Source of the DNA: an uncultured Clostridia bacterium
GTDB taxonomy: Bacteria > Bacillota > Clostridia > Christensenellales > Borkfalkiaceae
Assembly (NCBI GenBank): GCA_947627575.1
Contig: CANQWN010000006.1
Location: forward strand, 48,179-112,178
DNA length: 64,000 nucleotides
Reading direction: 5' to 3'
How positions within the stretch are numbered: the first letter of the stretch is position 1; every line of letters begins with the position of its first letter. The notes below the pieces were generated by a model that saw nothing but the letters and a program-made list of their open reading frames with translations, was not told the DNA's origin and ran no database searches. Made by a program: the position numbers and the translations under genes. Below are positions 1-9,928 of this stretch, piece after piece.

Positions 1-2
1 AC

Positions 3-758
3 GGGGATAGCAAAGAGACATTGCATACTGAAAATCTTACGATAGAGCATATTATGCCGCAGACATTAAGCGCCGATTGGAACTATATATCGGAAGGCGA
101 ACACGAACAATATCTTCACACTTTGGGCAACTTGTCCGTTACCGGATACAATTCCGAGCTATCCAATAAAAGTTTTGCGGATAAAAAAGCAATAATCAAG
201 GAACATTCCAAAGCCGTGGTACTGAATTCTGACGTCATTGATAAGGAAGTGTGGGATATTGCTTGTATAACAGCCCGCGCCCAAAGACTTGCCAAAATTG
301 TTGTCGATAGATACCGGATCAATATGGTAGTCGACGATACGATAGAATTTGAATATATTCAGACGGTTACTCTCTCAAATTACGGCGATATAACCGGCAA
401 AAGGCTTGTAACGTTTAAATTTTTCAATAATGTCTATCGCCAGAATTATTACGCATTGATGCTTTTGGATATCATAAAATTGCTTGATAAATCCAAACCG
501 GGTAAACTTGAAGAATTGGCGAAAAGCGGTTTCTCGTTTTCCGCTTATAGAAGACATATTCATATAAACACCGACGGATCGAATATGCGTTTGCCGCAAA
601 AAGTTAAGGATGACGTGTTTGTCGAAATTAATTTATCGGCGGTTTCCTGCGTAAAATTTATCGAATACCTGTTAAAGGAATTCGATATACCTTCAACCGA
701 ATTTTCCTTTAACATAGTAGCCGAAGAATCGGAAGAATACGATGACGAAAACAACTGA
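3..758 (+). CDS. GmrSD-like DUF262/DUF1524 nuclease, C-terminal part (cut by window edge)
   Basis: The reading frame is open to the left edge, so this is the 3' part of a longer gene; a TTG at 21 is only an internal codon. The visible N-terminus carries an IEHIMPQTL motif, the His-containing nuclease signature of the DUF1524 HNH-like domain, followed by the LGNLS and NSELSNKSF segments seen in GmrSD-type proteins. Family members usually pair an N-terminal DUF262 NTPase domain (expected upstream, not visible) with this nuclease domain and cleave modified phage DNA. The last 130 or so residues are an extra C-terminal domain that I do not recognise. It opens a defence island and is followed by a strong terminator. 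The assignment to the DUF262/DUF1524 family is firm; type IV restriction as its role is inferred. Confidence 0.8.
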   Translation, partial: GDSKETLHTENLTIEHIMPQTLSADWNYISEGEHEQYLHTLGNLSVTGYNSELSNKSFADKKAIIKEHSKAVVLNSDVIDKEVWDIACITARAQRLAKIVVDRYRINMVVDDTIEFEYIQTVTLSNYGDITGKRLVTFKFFNNVYRQNYYALMLLDIIKLLDKSKPGKLEELAKSGFSFSAYRRHIHINTDGSNMRLPQKVKDDVFVEINLSAVSCVKFIEYLLKEFDIPSTEFSFNIVAEESEEYDDENN

Positions 759-770
759 AAATAAAGTTTT

Positions 771-804
771 AACGGCGCCGAAAAATTTCGGCGCCGTTAT
801 TTGC
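771..804. terminator. Terminator after the GmrSD-like gene
   Basis: There is a perfect stem (AACGGCGCCGAA and its complement) 12 bp downstream of the stop codon, flanked by T-rich sequence on both sides, so it may act in both directions. Confidence 0.7.
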
Positions 805-886
805 ATAAAGAAAAGAAACAATAATAAAGTTATTATAAAAAGTATTCCGATAAGCATAATCTTAAAGTTTATCTTTATTTAAAATA

Positions 887-914
887 TTGCATTTATGTAA
901 TTATTTGTTATAAT
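887..914 (+). promoter_or_regulatory. Sigma-A type promoter
   Basis: TTGCAT and TATAAT are separated by 16 bp. It lies 12 bp before a 45-codon ORF and about 300 bp before the 1316-aa gene, and could drive either or both. Confidence 0.5.
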
Positions 915-925
915 ATATGTAAAGT

Positions 926-1063
926 ATGGTTTTATATGACACGAATCAAGTGGTAAATTTGCGTTGTTTGCATAAGCGTAATGTAATCGACGAAGACAAG
1001 AAATTTTCAAAAACGGGACAAGCCGTATATTTTGCCTGTAAATTTATGATGATTGAACCATAA
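926..1063 (+). CDS. Possible 45-aa small protein upstream of the Druantia-like pair
   Basis: ATG at 926 opens 45 codons ending TAA, directly after a good promoter (TATAAT at 909-914). No convincing Shine-Dalgarno site is present; the ATG would lie close to the transcription start. The product contains two Cys residues and is moderately basic; I recognise no family. The rest of the 759-1206 gap is AT-rich and holds nothing else I can name. It may be a small regulator, a leader peptide or chance. Confidence 0.25.
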   Translation: MVLYDTNQVVNLRCLHKRNVIDEDKKFSKTGQAVYFACKFMMIEP

Positions 1064-1206
1064 TGGGGTTTTCTAATACCTATTTAACATAGTACAAGTA
1101 AGTAAGACAAAATGATAGCTGATAAAATAATAAAATGTTTTTCCTTTGTATTTAATACATATTATTGTTAATAATTGGGATTTTTACTAAATTTTGAGGT
1201 TTAATT

Positions 1207-4200
1207 ATGGGTATTACAAAAGATGAATTTTTTAAATATATAGGAGAGGGGAATAGCTTGAACGGATACAGCCGTTCATACATACTTGTATTATATAAGA
1301 TTCTTTTTGAGGATGTTATATATAAAAGGCGGTCATATATATCTAAAGTCGCTGAAAAGTTTAAGCAGTTCTATGTCAACAGAAAAGAGTCGGGGAAAAT
1401 TGCCGATAAAGATGTAGATATAAAGATAGCTAATATAGAGACCAGTTCTATTGAACAAATAATAAGTGTTATCATTATTAATCCTTATAAGCATATACAC
1501 GAGAACGGATATTTAAATATTTGGCAAGACAAAGATCAAAACAGATATTTTGTATTTGATGATGTTTTAATGAAAACTGTTTCAATGGGAGAATGGTTAT
1601 ATCTCCTAGTAAATATACGAAAAAAAATCGACTTGTATTTTTCACGTATTGATGAATCGTCAACAAATGAAGATCTTAAAGCCCCTAAGCAAATTGATAA
1701 TACGAATGAAAAGATAATAAAAGTAGATTTTGCCTTCCCCGATAATTATTATGCAAAAGATTATTTGCCTGTAATTTTTATTTATGACAAATGTATATAC
1801 AGTTTAAGTGGTTGGGAAGAATTTTTAAAAATCAGTTTTTATTTGTTTGCAAAAACGCAAGCAGGCAATGAATTTTTTAACTCCACCTGCGGCGAAATTT
1901 TAAAAGGTATAGGAAGGCGTATTTCAAAAAACGATACGATTTTAAACAATCCATGCAAATTTTCTAAAGATATGTATGTGGAATGTTTAAAAACAAAGCC
2001 GTTTACTTATATACATGATTCATATAAATTTGCAAGTTTGAATTTGAGTTATATAAAATATGTCAAAGATGTTCTTGCAATCAACTTTGATTTATGGCTA
2101 TGCGAAGCCGAATATATAGGCGCAATTAGTACAGAGAGAGACATTTTAATTTCAAAATTATCGTCCAAAGACAAACGCAATAAGATGAAGATTATCCGCG
2201 CTAAAAATTTTATAGCGCGGATAAATGAAGAAATTTTATCCGACGCGGAAAAATTCTATTTGAGGATAGAAAAAGAATACGACAAAAAAATTCTTCTCGG
2301 CGATATTGTTATCAATGAGGATGAAGAAAATATCTTAAAACAACATATGATAAACGAGCTGAAGCGTTTAAATTGCAGCAGTATATCATTTCATCCCGCC
2401 CGCCCGAAAATTTTTGCCTTTGGGCTGGTTCGTTTTGCAATGAAATTTTATAGCGAGGGAAAATTTTGGCCGTATTTCAAAGATGAGTATGGTATTGCCG
2501 TTAACGGCAATATCCAACACGAAATTCATTATTGGTTTAAATCAATAATGGGCGACACGGGCAAAACATATGATGATTCTTTGCCGCAAAAGATAGACAA
2601 TATAAGTTTGCATAGTTTTGTTACCGATAAATGTTCTAGACAGTTTTTTAATTATTTGTTTGATTTTTGGCGCAAAGAATTAAACCGTAATATCGATAAT
2701 ATGTACGGTGAAGGCAATGAGTTGTTTAAAGAACTTATAAAGGAAATAAAGCGAAATAACAGCGTAGGCATTAATAATGTAATGAAGCATACTTCTATGG
2801 CTGTTGAATTGAATGAAAAAAGCTGTACATTACGTATACGAAGATTTCTAAAACTTATAGACGAATGCTTTTGGAATGGGGATGTCATTCCTAAAACGGG
2901 GAACAGGTTTAATGAATTATTAAGAAAGTGGATGGATATACCAAATGGAAGGTTCCAATCGGAATATCAAATTAAAACGAGAAGACAGGATAAAAGGGGG
3001 CAAAAACTTTTATCTAAACCGCAGTTACAGGTAAAATTTACTAATAGCGTTTTCAGCTTGTGCTTGCCACAGCAGATATTACCGCATTGTACAAGTGTAG
3101 AGCATCCAAAATGGGAAATTGAAGCGGACGGCATTGAATCGATACTTATTGAGCCTGATCTTATGCAGGGGTCGGTTTTTCTTTATACGGAAGAAATCGA
3201 AACTGCTATACCACCGGAAATGATTTTTAAGCAAATCGTTATCACTTTGCAATCCGAAACACATAAGTTTGCAAGGTTTTCGATTAAGAACAATGAAGTA
3301 AGATTTTTTGACGAAAACGGCAAATATTTAGATCATTCTATTTCGTTGCCCGAAGGGAATCTGTTTTGCTATTCCGCAGAGCAAGAAATTCCGCAAATGC
3401 TGTACAAAGAAAAGCAGGTAGCACAACCTGTTAATGAAATGTATGTTGGCGTTTATCAAGCCGAAAAAGGTGATATTATGGTTTTTCATAATAATCACGC
3501 CGTGCAAGTTGGCGAAAAAATATGTGAAGGTATTAACGATGCATACTTATTAGAAGGTGTAAGGGCAATTAAAGAAGATGCCGAATACCCCGTATATTCT
3601 AAATTACCGAGAATATTGTTCAAAGCGCCAAAAGATAGTTTAAGCGGCATAGCCATAATAATTTGGAGGACAAATTCAGAAAAGTCGGTTTACAAATTGA
3701 CAGATTATCACTATAACGAATTTAAAATAGATAATACCCTTGATGAAACTTATGCGTATATTATTGATTTAAATCACTTTATACCTGACGAAGGGTGTTA
3801 TCAAGTAAGCATAAATGTGCCGAATAGTCAAAAGCAATATAATTTTAATTTTTGTTATATAAAAGATTTTTCTTTTGAATTTGATGATGCGCCTTATATT
3901 TTTAAAGATACGGGAAGCATATGTTTTGATAGAAAGTTGAATGTTGAAGTGAAAGGTGATAAATGGGAACTAACCGAAAATGTAAATCGTTTAAATATAA
4001 ATTTTAATCCCCAAAGCGCAGAATTCAGTACAGAATACATAGATAATTGGAAATTAAAATTAAATTATAATTTACCTAATGAAACTGTAAATCTAAAAAT
4101 TGATATACCTATTTTCCTTTGGAAATATCAAAAAACAGATGATTGGTCCATAAGCAAGCCGGCAGATATTTTTTTAAAAAATTTACCTAATAAATTGTAT

Positions 4201-5157
4201 ATTGACGGACCGTTTAATTTCAACGATAAAAACAAAAATAAACTGTTTGTAGATTTGAAAAATTCGGATAATGAAGATACAGACATATTTGCTGAAACAG
4301 TAAAAGATGAAGATTACTTTATGTTTTCGTTTGGTAACTTTAAATCGTGGCTTAATCAAGATATTGTAAGGCGGCAAATCAAATTAAAATTAAACGGGAA
4401 TGATTTCTTCTTTGTTGATGTTTATTGCAGAAGCATAGTGCTAAATCACAATCTTGTTGGAGATTTCGAAGCAAAAAAACTATACGGAGCTTTTGATATT
4501 TTCGGCGATGGGGAATACACTGTAACCATAAAGAAAGATAATTCCGTAATAGAAGAGAGCATCGAACTTGTTGACGGTAAGTTTGAAATCGAAACAGACG
4601 TTAGTTTCGGTTATTACACTATCGTTGTATATGAATTGTTTGAAGACGATAGCGGGTTTGAGTCGTTTAACGTTGAAATAGGTTCATACGATTTAAAAAT
4701 CAAAGATTTAAAAGACCTTAAACAAAGCACGATGCAAATAAAAGAAATCAAGGATATAAATGGGAAGTATGCGCCTATACAGTTGGAATATTTATATCAG
4801 TTAGAGGATATCAAAAAAATCAATTATGAAACTTTACAACAAAGAGATATTGAATTACTTGGGCTATGGCGGGAAGATTTAGGTGAAGAGCAACTGTGTG
4901 AATTGCCGATTTACGAGTGCTATATATGTAATAATTTTTCGGAGAAGTTTAAAGGATTACTTATTTTTTATAGTCGGGTTGACATAAAAAGTGCGGTTAT
5001 TTTAGAGTTGACACAGGATAGCGCAGGTTCGTTGTATTACGATTCGTACCGCCATAGATTAATTTCTGAAGCTCAGGCAAATAAATTCAAAAGATATGAA
5101 AGATTTAAGCGTACGATAGCCTTGCAGGATGATATGTATACATTTATTATTGACTAA
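1207..5157 (+). CDS. Large uncharacterised defence protein, DruH-like candidate
   Basis: This is a 1316-aa cytoplasmic protein with no signal peptide or membrane segments. It starts at ATG 1207 behind a GAGGT ribosome site. The N-terminal half is charged and mostly helical in character. From about residue 600 onward it is beta-rich with many short aromatic strands, resembling repeated immunoglobulin-like modules. I recognise no catalytic motif. It sits 12 bp upstream of a helicase with a DUF1998-type tail, so the two are surely co-expressed. A very large unknown protein paired with a DUF1998 helicase is the architecture described for Druantia type III (DruH + DruE); the name is inferred from this layout only, not from recognised sequence similarity. 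It could instead belong to another helicase-based system such as a DISARM relative. Confidence 0.5.
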   Translation: MGITKDEFFKYIGEGNSLNGYSRSYILVLYKILFEDVIYKRRSYISKVAEKFKQFYVNRKESGKIADKDVDIKIANIETSSIEQIISVIIINPYKHIHENGYLNIWQDKDQNRYFVFDDVLMKTVSMGEWLYLLVNIRKKIDLYFSRIDESSTNEDLKAPKQIDNTNEKIIKVDFAFPDNYYAKDYLPVIFIYDKCIYSLSGWEEFLKISFYLFAKTQAGNEFFNSTCGEILKGIGRRISKNDTILNNPCKFSKDMYVECLKTKPFTYIHDSYKFASLNLSYIKYVKDVLAINFDLWLCEAEYIGAISTERDILISKLSSKDKRNKMKIIRAKNFIARINEEILSDAEKFYLRIEKEYDKKILLGDIVINEDEENILKQHMINELKRLNCSSISFHPARPKIFAFGLVRFAMKFYSEGKFWPYFKDEYGIAVNGNIQHEIHYWFKSIMGDTGKTYDDSLPQKIDNISLHSFVTDKCSRQFFNYLFDFWRKELNRNIDNMYGEGNELFKELIKEIKRNNSVGINNVMKHTSMAVELNEKSCTLRIRRFLKLIDECFWNGDVIPKTGNRFNELLRKWMDIPNGRFQSEYQIKTRRQDKRGQKLLSKPQLQVKFTNSVFSLCLPQQILPHCTSVEHPKWEIEADGIESILIEPDLMQGSVFLYTEEIETAIPPEMIFKQIVITLQSETHKFARFSIKNNEVRFFDENGKYLDHSISLPEGNLFCYSAEQEIPQMLYKEKQVAQPVNEMYVGVYQAEKGDIMVFHNNHAVQVGEKICEGINDAYLLEGVRAIKEDAEYPVYSKLPRILFKAPKDSLSGIAIIIWRTNSEKSVYKLTDYHYNEFKIDNTLDETYAYIIDLNHFIPDEGCYQVSINVPNSQKQYNFNFCYIKDFSFEFDDAPYIFKDTGSICFDRKLNVEVKGDKWELTENVNRLNINFNPQSAEFSTEYIDNWKLKLNYNLPNETVNLKIDIPIFLWKYQKTDDWSISKPADIFLKNLPNKLYIDGPFNFNDKNKNKLFVDLKNSDNEDTDIFAETVKDEDYFMFSFGNFKSWLNQDIVRRQIKLKLNGNDFFFVDVYCRSIVLNHNLVGDFEAKKLYGAFDIFGDGEYTVTIKKDNSVIEESIELVDGKFEIETDVSFGYYTIVVYELFEDDSGFESFNVEIGSYDLKIKDLKDLKQSTMQIKEIKDINGKYAPIQLEYLYQLEDIKKINYETLQQRDIELLGLWREDLGEEQLCELPIYECYICNNFSEKFKGLLIFYSRVDIKSAVILELTQDSAGSLYYDSYRHRLISEAQANKFKRYERFKRTIALQDDMYTFIID

Positions 5158-5169
5158 AGGAGATAAAAT

Positions 5170-8100
5170 ATGTCGTTTAACGTTATAGAGGCTTCAAAAC
5201 ATATTATTGAAAAATATCAACGCTATTTAAGGACGGTTTTTGATATTAAGGACCCGGATTATAGAACTTTGTTCTTGGAGCAATTAAAAGATAGCGATCC
5301 GTTTTCAAAAGGTCCGTATCTCGATGTGGTTGATTCATTTCAAAAGGGACATTCTGTTCCGCAGCTAATTGAAGACGGCTTGCTTCATCGTGATTTTGTC
5401 AAAATACAAGATATATATAATAAGACGCTTTACGTTCATCAGGAAGAGGCTGTCCGCAAAGCTGCTGCCGGAAACAATTTGGTTATTTCAACGGGTACCG
5501 GCTCGGGTAAGACAGAAGGTTTTTTACTGCCTATACTTAATGCCTTAATGAAGGAGAAGGAAGAAAACGGGGGCATATTGTCTCCGGGGGTAAGGGCGTT
5601 GATAATTTATCCTATGAATGCCCTTGCAAACGATCAGGTGGACAGGCTTAGAAGGACGCTTGCCGATTATCCCGATATTACATTCGGCTGTTACACGGGT
5701 CAAACAGAACATAACTATTCTAAGGCACTGTTAACTTACCAAAAACTTAACAAGAACGGAGTAACGGGGGAAGAAAAACAACCACTTAAAAACGAGCTTA
5801 TTTCGCGTGAGCAAATGAAAAGAACACCTCCGCACATTTTGATTACAAACTATGCAATGTTAGAATATCTAATGTTACGCCCCGAAGACAACGTATTTTT
5901 TAACGGAGAATTTGCAACTCACTGGAAGTTTATTGTTCTTGATGAAGCCCATACATATACGGGATCTACCGGTATAGAAGTTTCCTTGTTATTAAGAAGA
6001 GTAGTGGCACAACTCAATAATCCTCAATTACAATATATCCTTACAAGTGCAACTCTGGGAGATGAGAATTCTAATGAAATGGTGGTGTCATTTGCCGAAA
6101 ACTTATGTAATGCTCCATTTGATACTTATAATATTATAAGGGCTACGCGAATAAGTTTGCAAGAAGTTGAAAAAAGCGAACAGATTGATTTAGATATTGG
6201 TTTCTATACATATATAGCTAAATTACTGGATGCAGGCTATGATGATAAAATAATACTTTCAAAAATTCAAGAAGATTTCGGTTTAACAAGTTTAACTCAA
6301 TCTTTAAGTGAATTTTTGTTTGACATTTTAATAAAAGACAAAACATATTGGCGGGTAAAAAATCATCTTAGTTCGCCTAAAAGTGTTGCCGATGTTTGCG
6401 AATATATGGGGTGGTCTTCCGAGGAACTGTCCGACTTTGTTTCGGTTGCATCATGTGCAAATAAAGATAGGACTAAACTTTTCGATTCTCGCTATCATTT
6501 ATTTATAAAAGCAACGGAAGGCGTGTATATAACATTAACTCCTCATAAAAACTTATTTTTGAACAGAAAGAATATTGACTATTATGAAGGGAAAGAGTAT
6601 AAGGTTTTTGAAGTGGTTTCATGCGTTCAATGCCACGCTCTTTATATTCTCGGTAATATTGAAGGAGGCAAACTTGTTCAAAAATCAAGCTCCGGCGATC
6701 AAGTAATAAAGGAGGCTTTTTTAATCGGTGATACTGTTCATAATGAAGATGAGGATAATTCGTTAGAAATTGAACATTTGACGACGGAGCAATATGAACT
6801 TTGTCCGTATTGTGGGTTTATCCGCAATAAAAACGCAGTTCATAAGGGTAGATGTGAACATAGCGAAGCTGAATATATCCAGTTAACAAAAGTAAAAACA
6901 AGTGAAATTACGGGTAGGGTTACAAAATGCCTTTGTTGCGAGGGGGTAAACAGCTTGGGTATTTTGCGCGCATTTTTTACCGGGCAAGAAGCATCGACAA
7001 GCGTTATAGGCACTGCATTATTCGAAGAATTACCGGCTTATGAAAAAAATATAGTTTTGCACGAAGATGATTCCGGCTTTGAAGGATTTGAAATAGGTGA
7101 AGACGTAGTGGAGACGCCCAGGGCAAAGCAATTTATAGCTTTTTCGGATAGCAGACAGGCTGCGGCTTATTTTTCAACTTATTTTTCCGAAACCTACGAT
7201 GGAATTTTATACGGCAGACTGATTCGTGAAACGGCTTTAAAAAATGGTGGTGAGGCAAAGGTTATTCCGCAATTTGTGAAAGAACTTTCAGGAATATTCA
7301 AGAGAAATAATATTGTGCCTTTCGGTGAAGAAAACCCCGATTACGAACTTGAAGCATGGAAAGCCGTATTAAAGGAGTTGGTTGATAACCGTTCAAGAAA
7401 TTCATTGATTGGATTGGGGCTTTTGAAAGTTGACATAGACGATAATATAAAATTCGGACAAAATATAAAATATAATTTATCGACAGAAGAAGTAAAAAAT
7501 CTTTGTCTTGCGTTTATTATGGGCATGTTGTCAGATGTAGCTGTTTACTATGAAAAGGATATGTCGGAAGCGGATAGAGAATTTTTTACTCATAACGGCG
7601 TGGAAACTACCTATCTATCTAATGGTGCAAATTCAAAATATATTAAATCGTTTGTGCCTAAAAATGATAACAGAACAAATAAGAGGTTAGATTATCTTTC
7701 AAGGATTTTAAAAAAGAAAGGAATTGTTGCCCGCCGTGAGGAAATGATTAAATTATTGGAATCCTTATGGCAAATTTTCTTTGTAAGATCTGAGCTTGTA
7801 AAAAATGTTACAACAAAATCAGAAGGAGAGGGTTATCAGGTAAATACAAATAAATTAACGTTGTCCGCTTCAAATAAATGGTATATTTGCAATCATTGTA
7901 AAAAATTGACTACAATAAATATCGATAATGTTTGCCCTAATTATCTTTGTGACGGTGCTCTTGAAAATATAGACGTAGATAAAGCCCTTCAAGACAATCA
8001 TTATTATCGTATGTATAATGATTTACTTGTTCAGCCATTGCGCGTAGTGGAACATACGGCACAACTTGATAGAGAGGAAGCTTATAAATATCAGAATATG

Positions 8101-9903
8101 TTTAAATCAAAAAAGATAGATGTTTTAAGTTGTTCCACTACGTTTGAAATGGGTGTGGATGTAGGCGAACTGGAAACGGTATTTATGAGGAATATGCCGC
8201 CGACACCGGCAAATTATACGCAAAGAGCGGGGCGCGCCGGCAGAAGTACAAATTCTGCGGCGTTTGCACTTACATTCTGCACAAAATCAAACCATGATTT
8301 TAATTTTTTCAAAAATCCCATATCAATGATAAAAGGAATAATTACGCCGCCGGCATTTAAGGTTGACAATGAAAAAATAAGCATACGGCACGTATATTCT
8401 TCGGCTCTTGCATTCTTCTGGCGCAAATATCCTATGTATTATGGGAGCGTAGAAGATATGTTGGAACCCAAAAAAGAAGGCGATAAGTGTGGCTATGATA
8501 TGTTTAAAACGTATTTAAAAAGCAAGCCTCAGGATTTGAAAGAGTATCTTTTTAAATGTTTACCGAAAAGATTAATGCAGCAATTTGAAATTAATTCTTT
8601 CGGTTGGGTGGATTGGCTTTTTGATAAACCTAAAGACGAATATCCTAATTTTAAAAGGGTCTTTGAATTATATGTGAGAGAAATTAAGGCGCTTGTAGAA
8701 GATAAAAACAGAGCGTTTGTAAGCGGGGAAAAAGTAGATTACATTGTTTGGCGGTTGAAAAATTACAGAAGCGAACGTATTATAACGTTTTTATCTAAAA
8801 ATAGTATTTTACCCAAATACGGTTTCCCCGTTGATACGGTAAGTTTAGCAATACAAACCCAAGGTCCTTCAAGTACTCTTGATTTATCCAGGGATTTATC
8901 TATGGCTATTTCAGAGTATGCCCCCGGTTGTCAGATTGTAGCAGACGGTAAACTTATTACTAGCCGCTATATTAAAAAAATGCCTAATGAGCATTGGAAA
9001 ATGTATGATTATGTAAAATGTCCTAATTGCCAAACTTTAAATTTAGAGATAAATACGGGTTGTAGCAGGGAAAAGTTAAAGCAGTGTAGGCAGTGCCATG
9101 CTGTATTAAGAGATAGCGAAATTAAAACATTTTTAATCCCGGATTTTGGTTTTGTTGCGGACAGAAGAATTGAAAAGCCAACTCTTATTAAACCGGAAAG
9201 GACATTCAGATCGGAAGCTTCGTTTGTAAGCTATAATAATGAAATACCGGAAATCGAGTATAAAATAGGGAATACAAAGATTAATGTAGCTTCAATAGAT
9301 AACGGCAGAATGGCAATGCTTGCGACAGATGATTTTTTTGTGTGCCAGGAATGTGGTTATGCAATGGATGGACCTGAAACGGGTAATCCTTTTGTTCGTC
9401 ATCACACCAAAGAACATTATACTTCATATGGCGCAAAATGTAAGTGCAAAAACTTAGATAGATTTTCGCTTGGGTATACATTTGAAACTGATGTGATAAG
9501 ATTGCGCATTGATAAGCCTATTACGCGAGTTGAAGAGGCATATTCGGTATTACAAGCGTTTATATTATCGGCTTGCTCAAATCTTAATATAGACAATAAT
9601 GAGATTTCCGGCTGTTTACAATACTATAAAGACGGTTGCTATAGTTATATTTTGTATGATTCGACGCCTGGTGGTGCAGGACATGTCAGAAGGTTAAACA
9701 ATGAAACGGCTTTACGCGAAATGTTGAACTCGGCATATTTCAGAGTTGATACTTGTACATGCGGGGATGACAAAGGCGATACATCTTGCTATGGGTGTTT
9801 ACGCACTTATCAAAACCAAAGGCACCACGATATTATTAAGCGTAGGTACGTAATTGACTATTTAAAGGATATAATTACCGAGAATATAAATGTAAATAGT
9901 TAA
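5170..9903 (+). CDS. DEAH-box helicase with C-terminal DUF1998-type zinc domain, DruE-like candidate
   Basis: This is a 1577-aa superfamily 2 helicase, starting at ATG 5170 after AAGGAG. A Q-motif-like HQEEAV lies near residue 90, Walker A TGTGSGKTE at 108-116, DEAH at 258-261, LTSAT (motif III) shortly after, and QRAGRAGR (motif VI) at 1018-1025. Several CxxC knuckles (for example CNHC at about 907) occur in the middle. The last 60 residues carry the PGGAGHV and clustered Cys residues (from about 1529) typical of DUF1998/MrfA-type tails. Such enzymes translocate on or unwind DNA. With the upstream 1316-aa gene it forms a two-gene unit like Druantia type III (DruE). The helicase call is certain; the system name is an inference, and the protein is somewhat shorter than the DruE proteins I know of. 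Confidence 0.85.
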   Translation: MSFNVIEASKHIIEKYQRYLRTVFDIKDPDYRTLFLEQLKDSDPFSKGPYLDVVDSFQKGHSVPQLIEDGLLHRDFVKIQDIYNKTLYVHQEEAVRKAAAGNNLVISTGTGSGKTEGFLLPILNALMKEKEENGGILSPGVRALIIYPMNALANDQVDRLRRTLADYPDITFGCYTGQTEHNYSKALLTYQKLNKNGVTGEEKQPLKNELISREQMKRTPPHILITNYAMLEYLMLRPEDNVFFNGEFATHWKFIVLDEAHTYTGSTGIEVSLLLRRVVAQLNNPQLQYILTSATLGDENSNEMVVSFAENLCNAPFDTYNIIRATRISLQEVEKSEQIDLDIGFYTYIAKLLDAGYDDKIILSKIQEDFGLTSLTQSLSEFLFDILIKDKTYWRVKNHLSSPKSVADVCEYMGWSSEELSDFVSVASCANKDRTKLFDSRYHLFIKATEGVYITLTPHKNLFLNRKNIDYYEGKEYKVFEVVSCVQCHALYILGNIEGGKLVQKSSSGDQVIKEAFLIGDTVHNEDEDNSLEIEHLTTEQYELCPYCGFIRNKNAVHKGRCEHSEAEYIQLTKVKTSEITGRVTKCLCCEGVNSLGILRAFFTGQEASTSVIGTALFEELPAYEKNIVLHEDDSGFEGFEIGEDVVETPRAKQFIAFSDSRQAAAYFSTYFSETYDGILYGRLIRETALKNGGEAKVIPQFVKELSGIFKRNNIVPFGEENPDYELEAWKAVLKELVDNRSRNSLIGLGLLKVDIDDNIKFGQNIKYNLSTEEVKNLCLAFIMGMLSDVAVYYEKDMSEADREFFTHNGVETTYLSNGANSKYIKSFVPKNDNRTNKRLDYLSRILKKKGIVARREEMIKLLESLWQIFFVRSELVKNVTTKSEGEGYQVNTNKLTLSASNKWYICNHCKKLTTINIDNVCPNYLCDGALENIDVDKALQDNHYYRMYNDLLVQPLRVVEHTAQLDREEAYKYQNMFKSKKIDVLSCSTTFEMGVDVGELETVFMRNMPPTPANYTQRAGRAGRSTNSAAFALTFCTKSNHDFNFFKNPISMIKGIITPPAFKVDNEKISIRHVYSSALAFFWRKYPMYYGSVEDMLEPKKEGDKCGYDMFKTYLKSKPQDLKEYLFKCLPKRLMQQFEINSFGWVDWLFDKPKDEYPNFKRVFELYVREIKALVEDKNRAFVSGEKVDYIVWRLKNYRSERIITFLSKNSILPKYGFPVDTVSLAIQTQGPSSTLDLSRDLSMAISEYAPGCQIVADGKLITSRYIKKMPNEHWKMYDYVKCPNCQTLNLEINTGCSREKLKQCRQCHAVLRDSEIKTFLIPDFGFVADRRIEKPTLIKPERTFRSEASFVSYNNEIPEIEYKIGNTKINVASIDNGRMAMLATDDFFVCQECGYAMDGPETGNPFVRHHTKEHYTSYGAKCKCKNLDRFSLGYTFETDVIRLRIDKPITRVEEAYSVLQAFILSACSNLNIDNNEISGCLQYYKDGCYSYILYDSTPGGAGHVRRLNNETALREMLNSAYFRVDTCTCGDDKGDTSCYGCLRTYQNQRHHDIIKRRYVIDYLKDIITENINVNS

Positions 9904-9928
9904 TTGTATGGAAGTTGGTCCATTTTAG

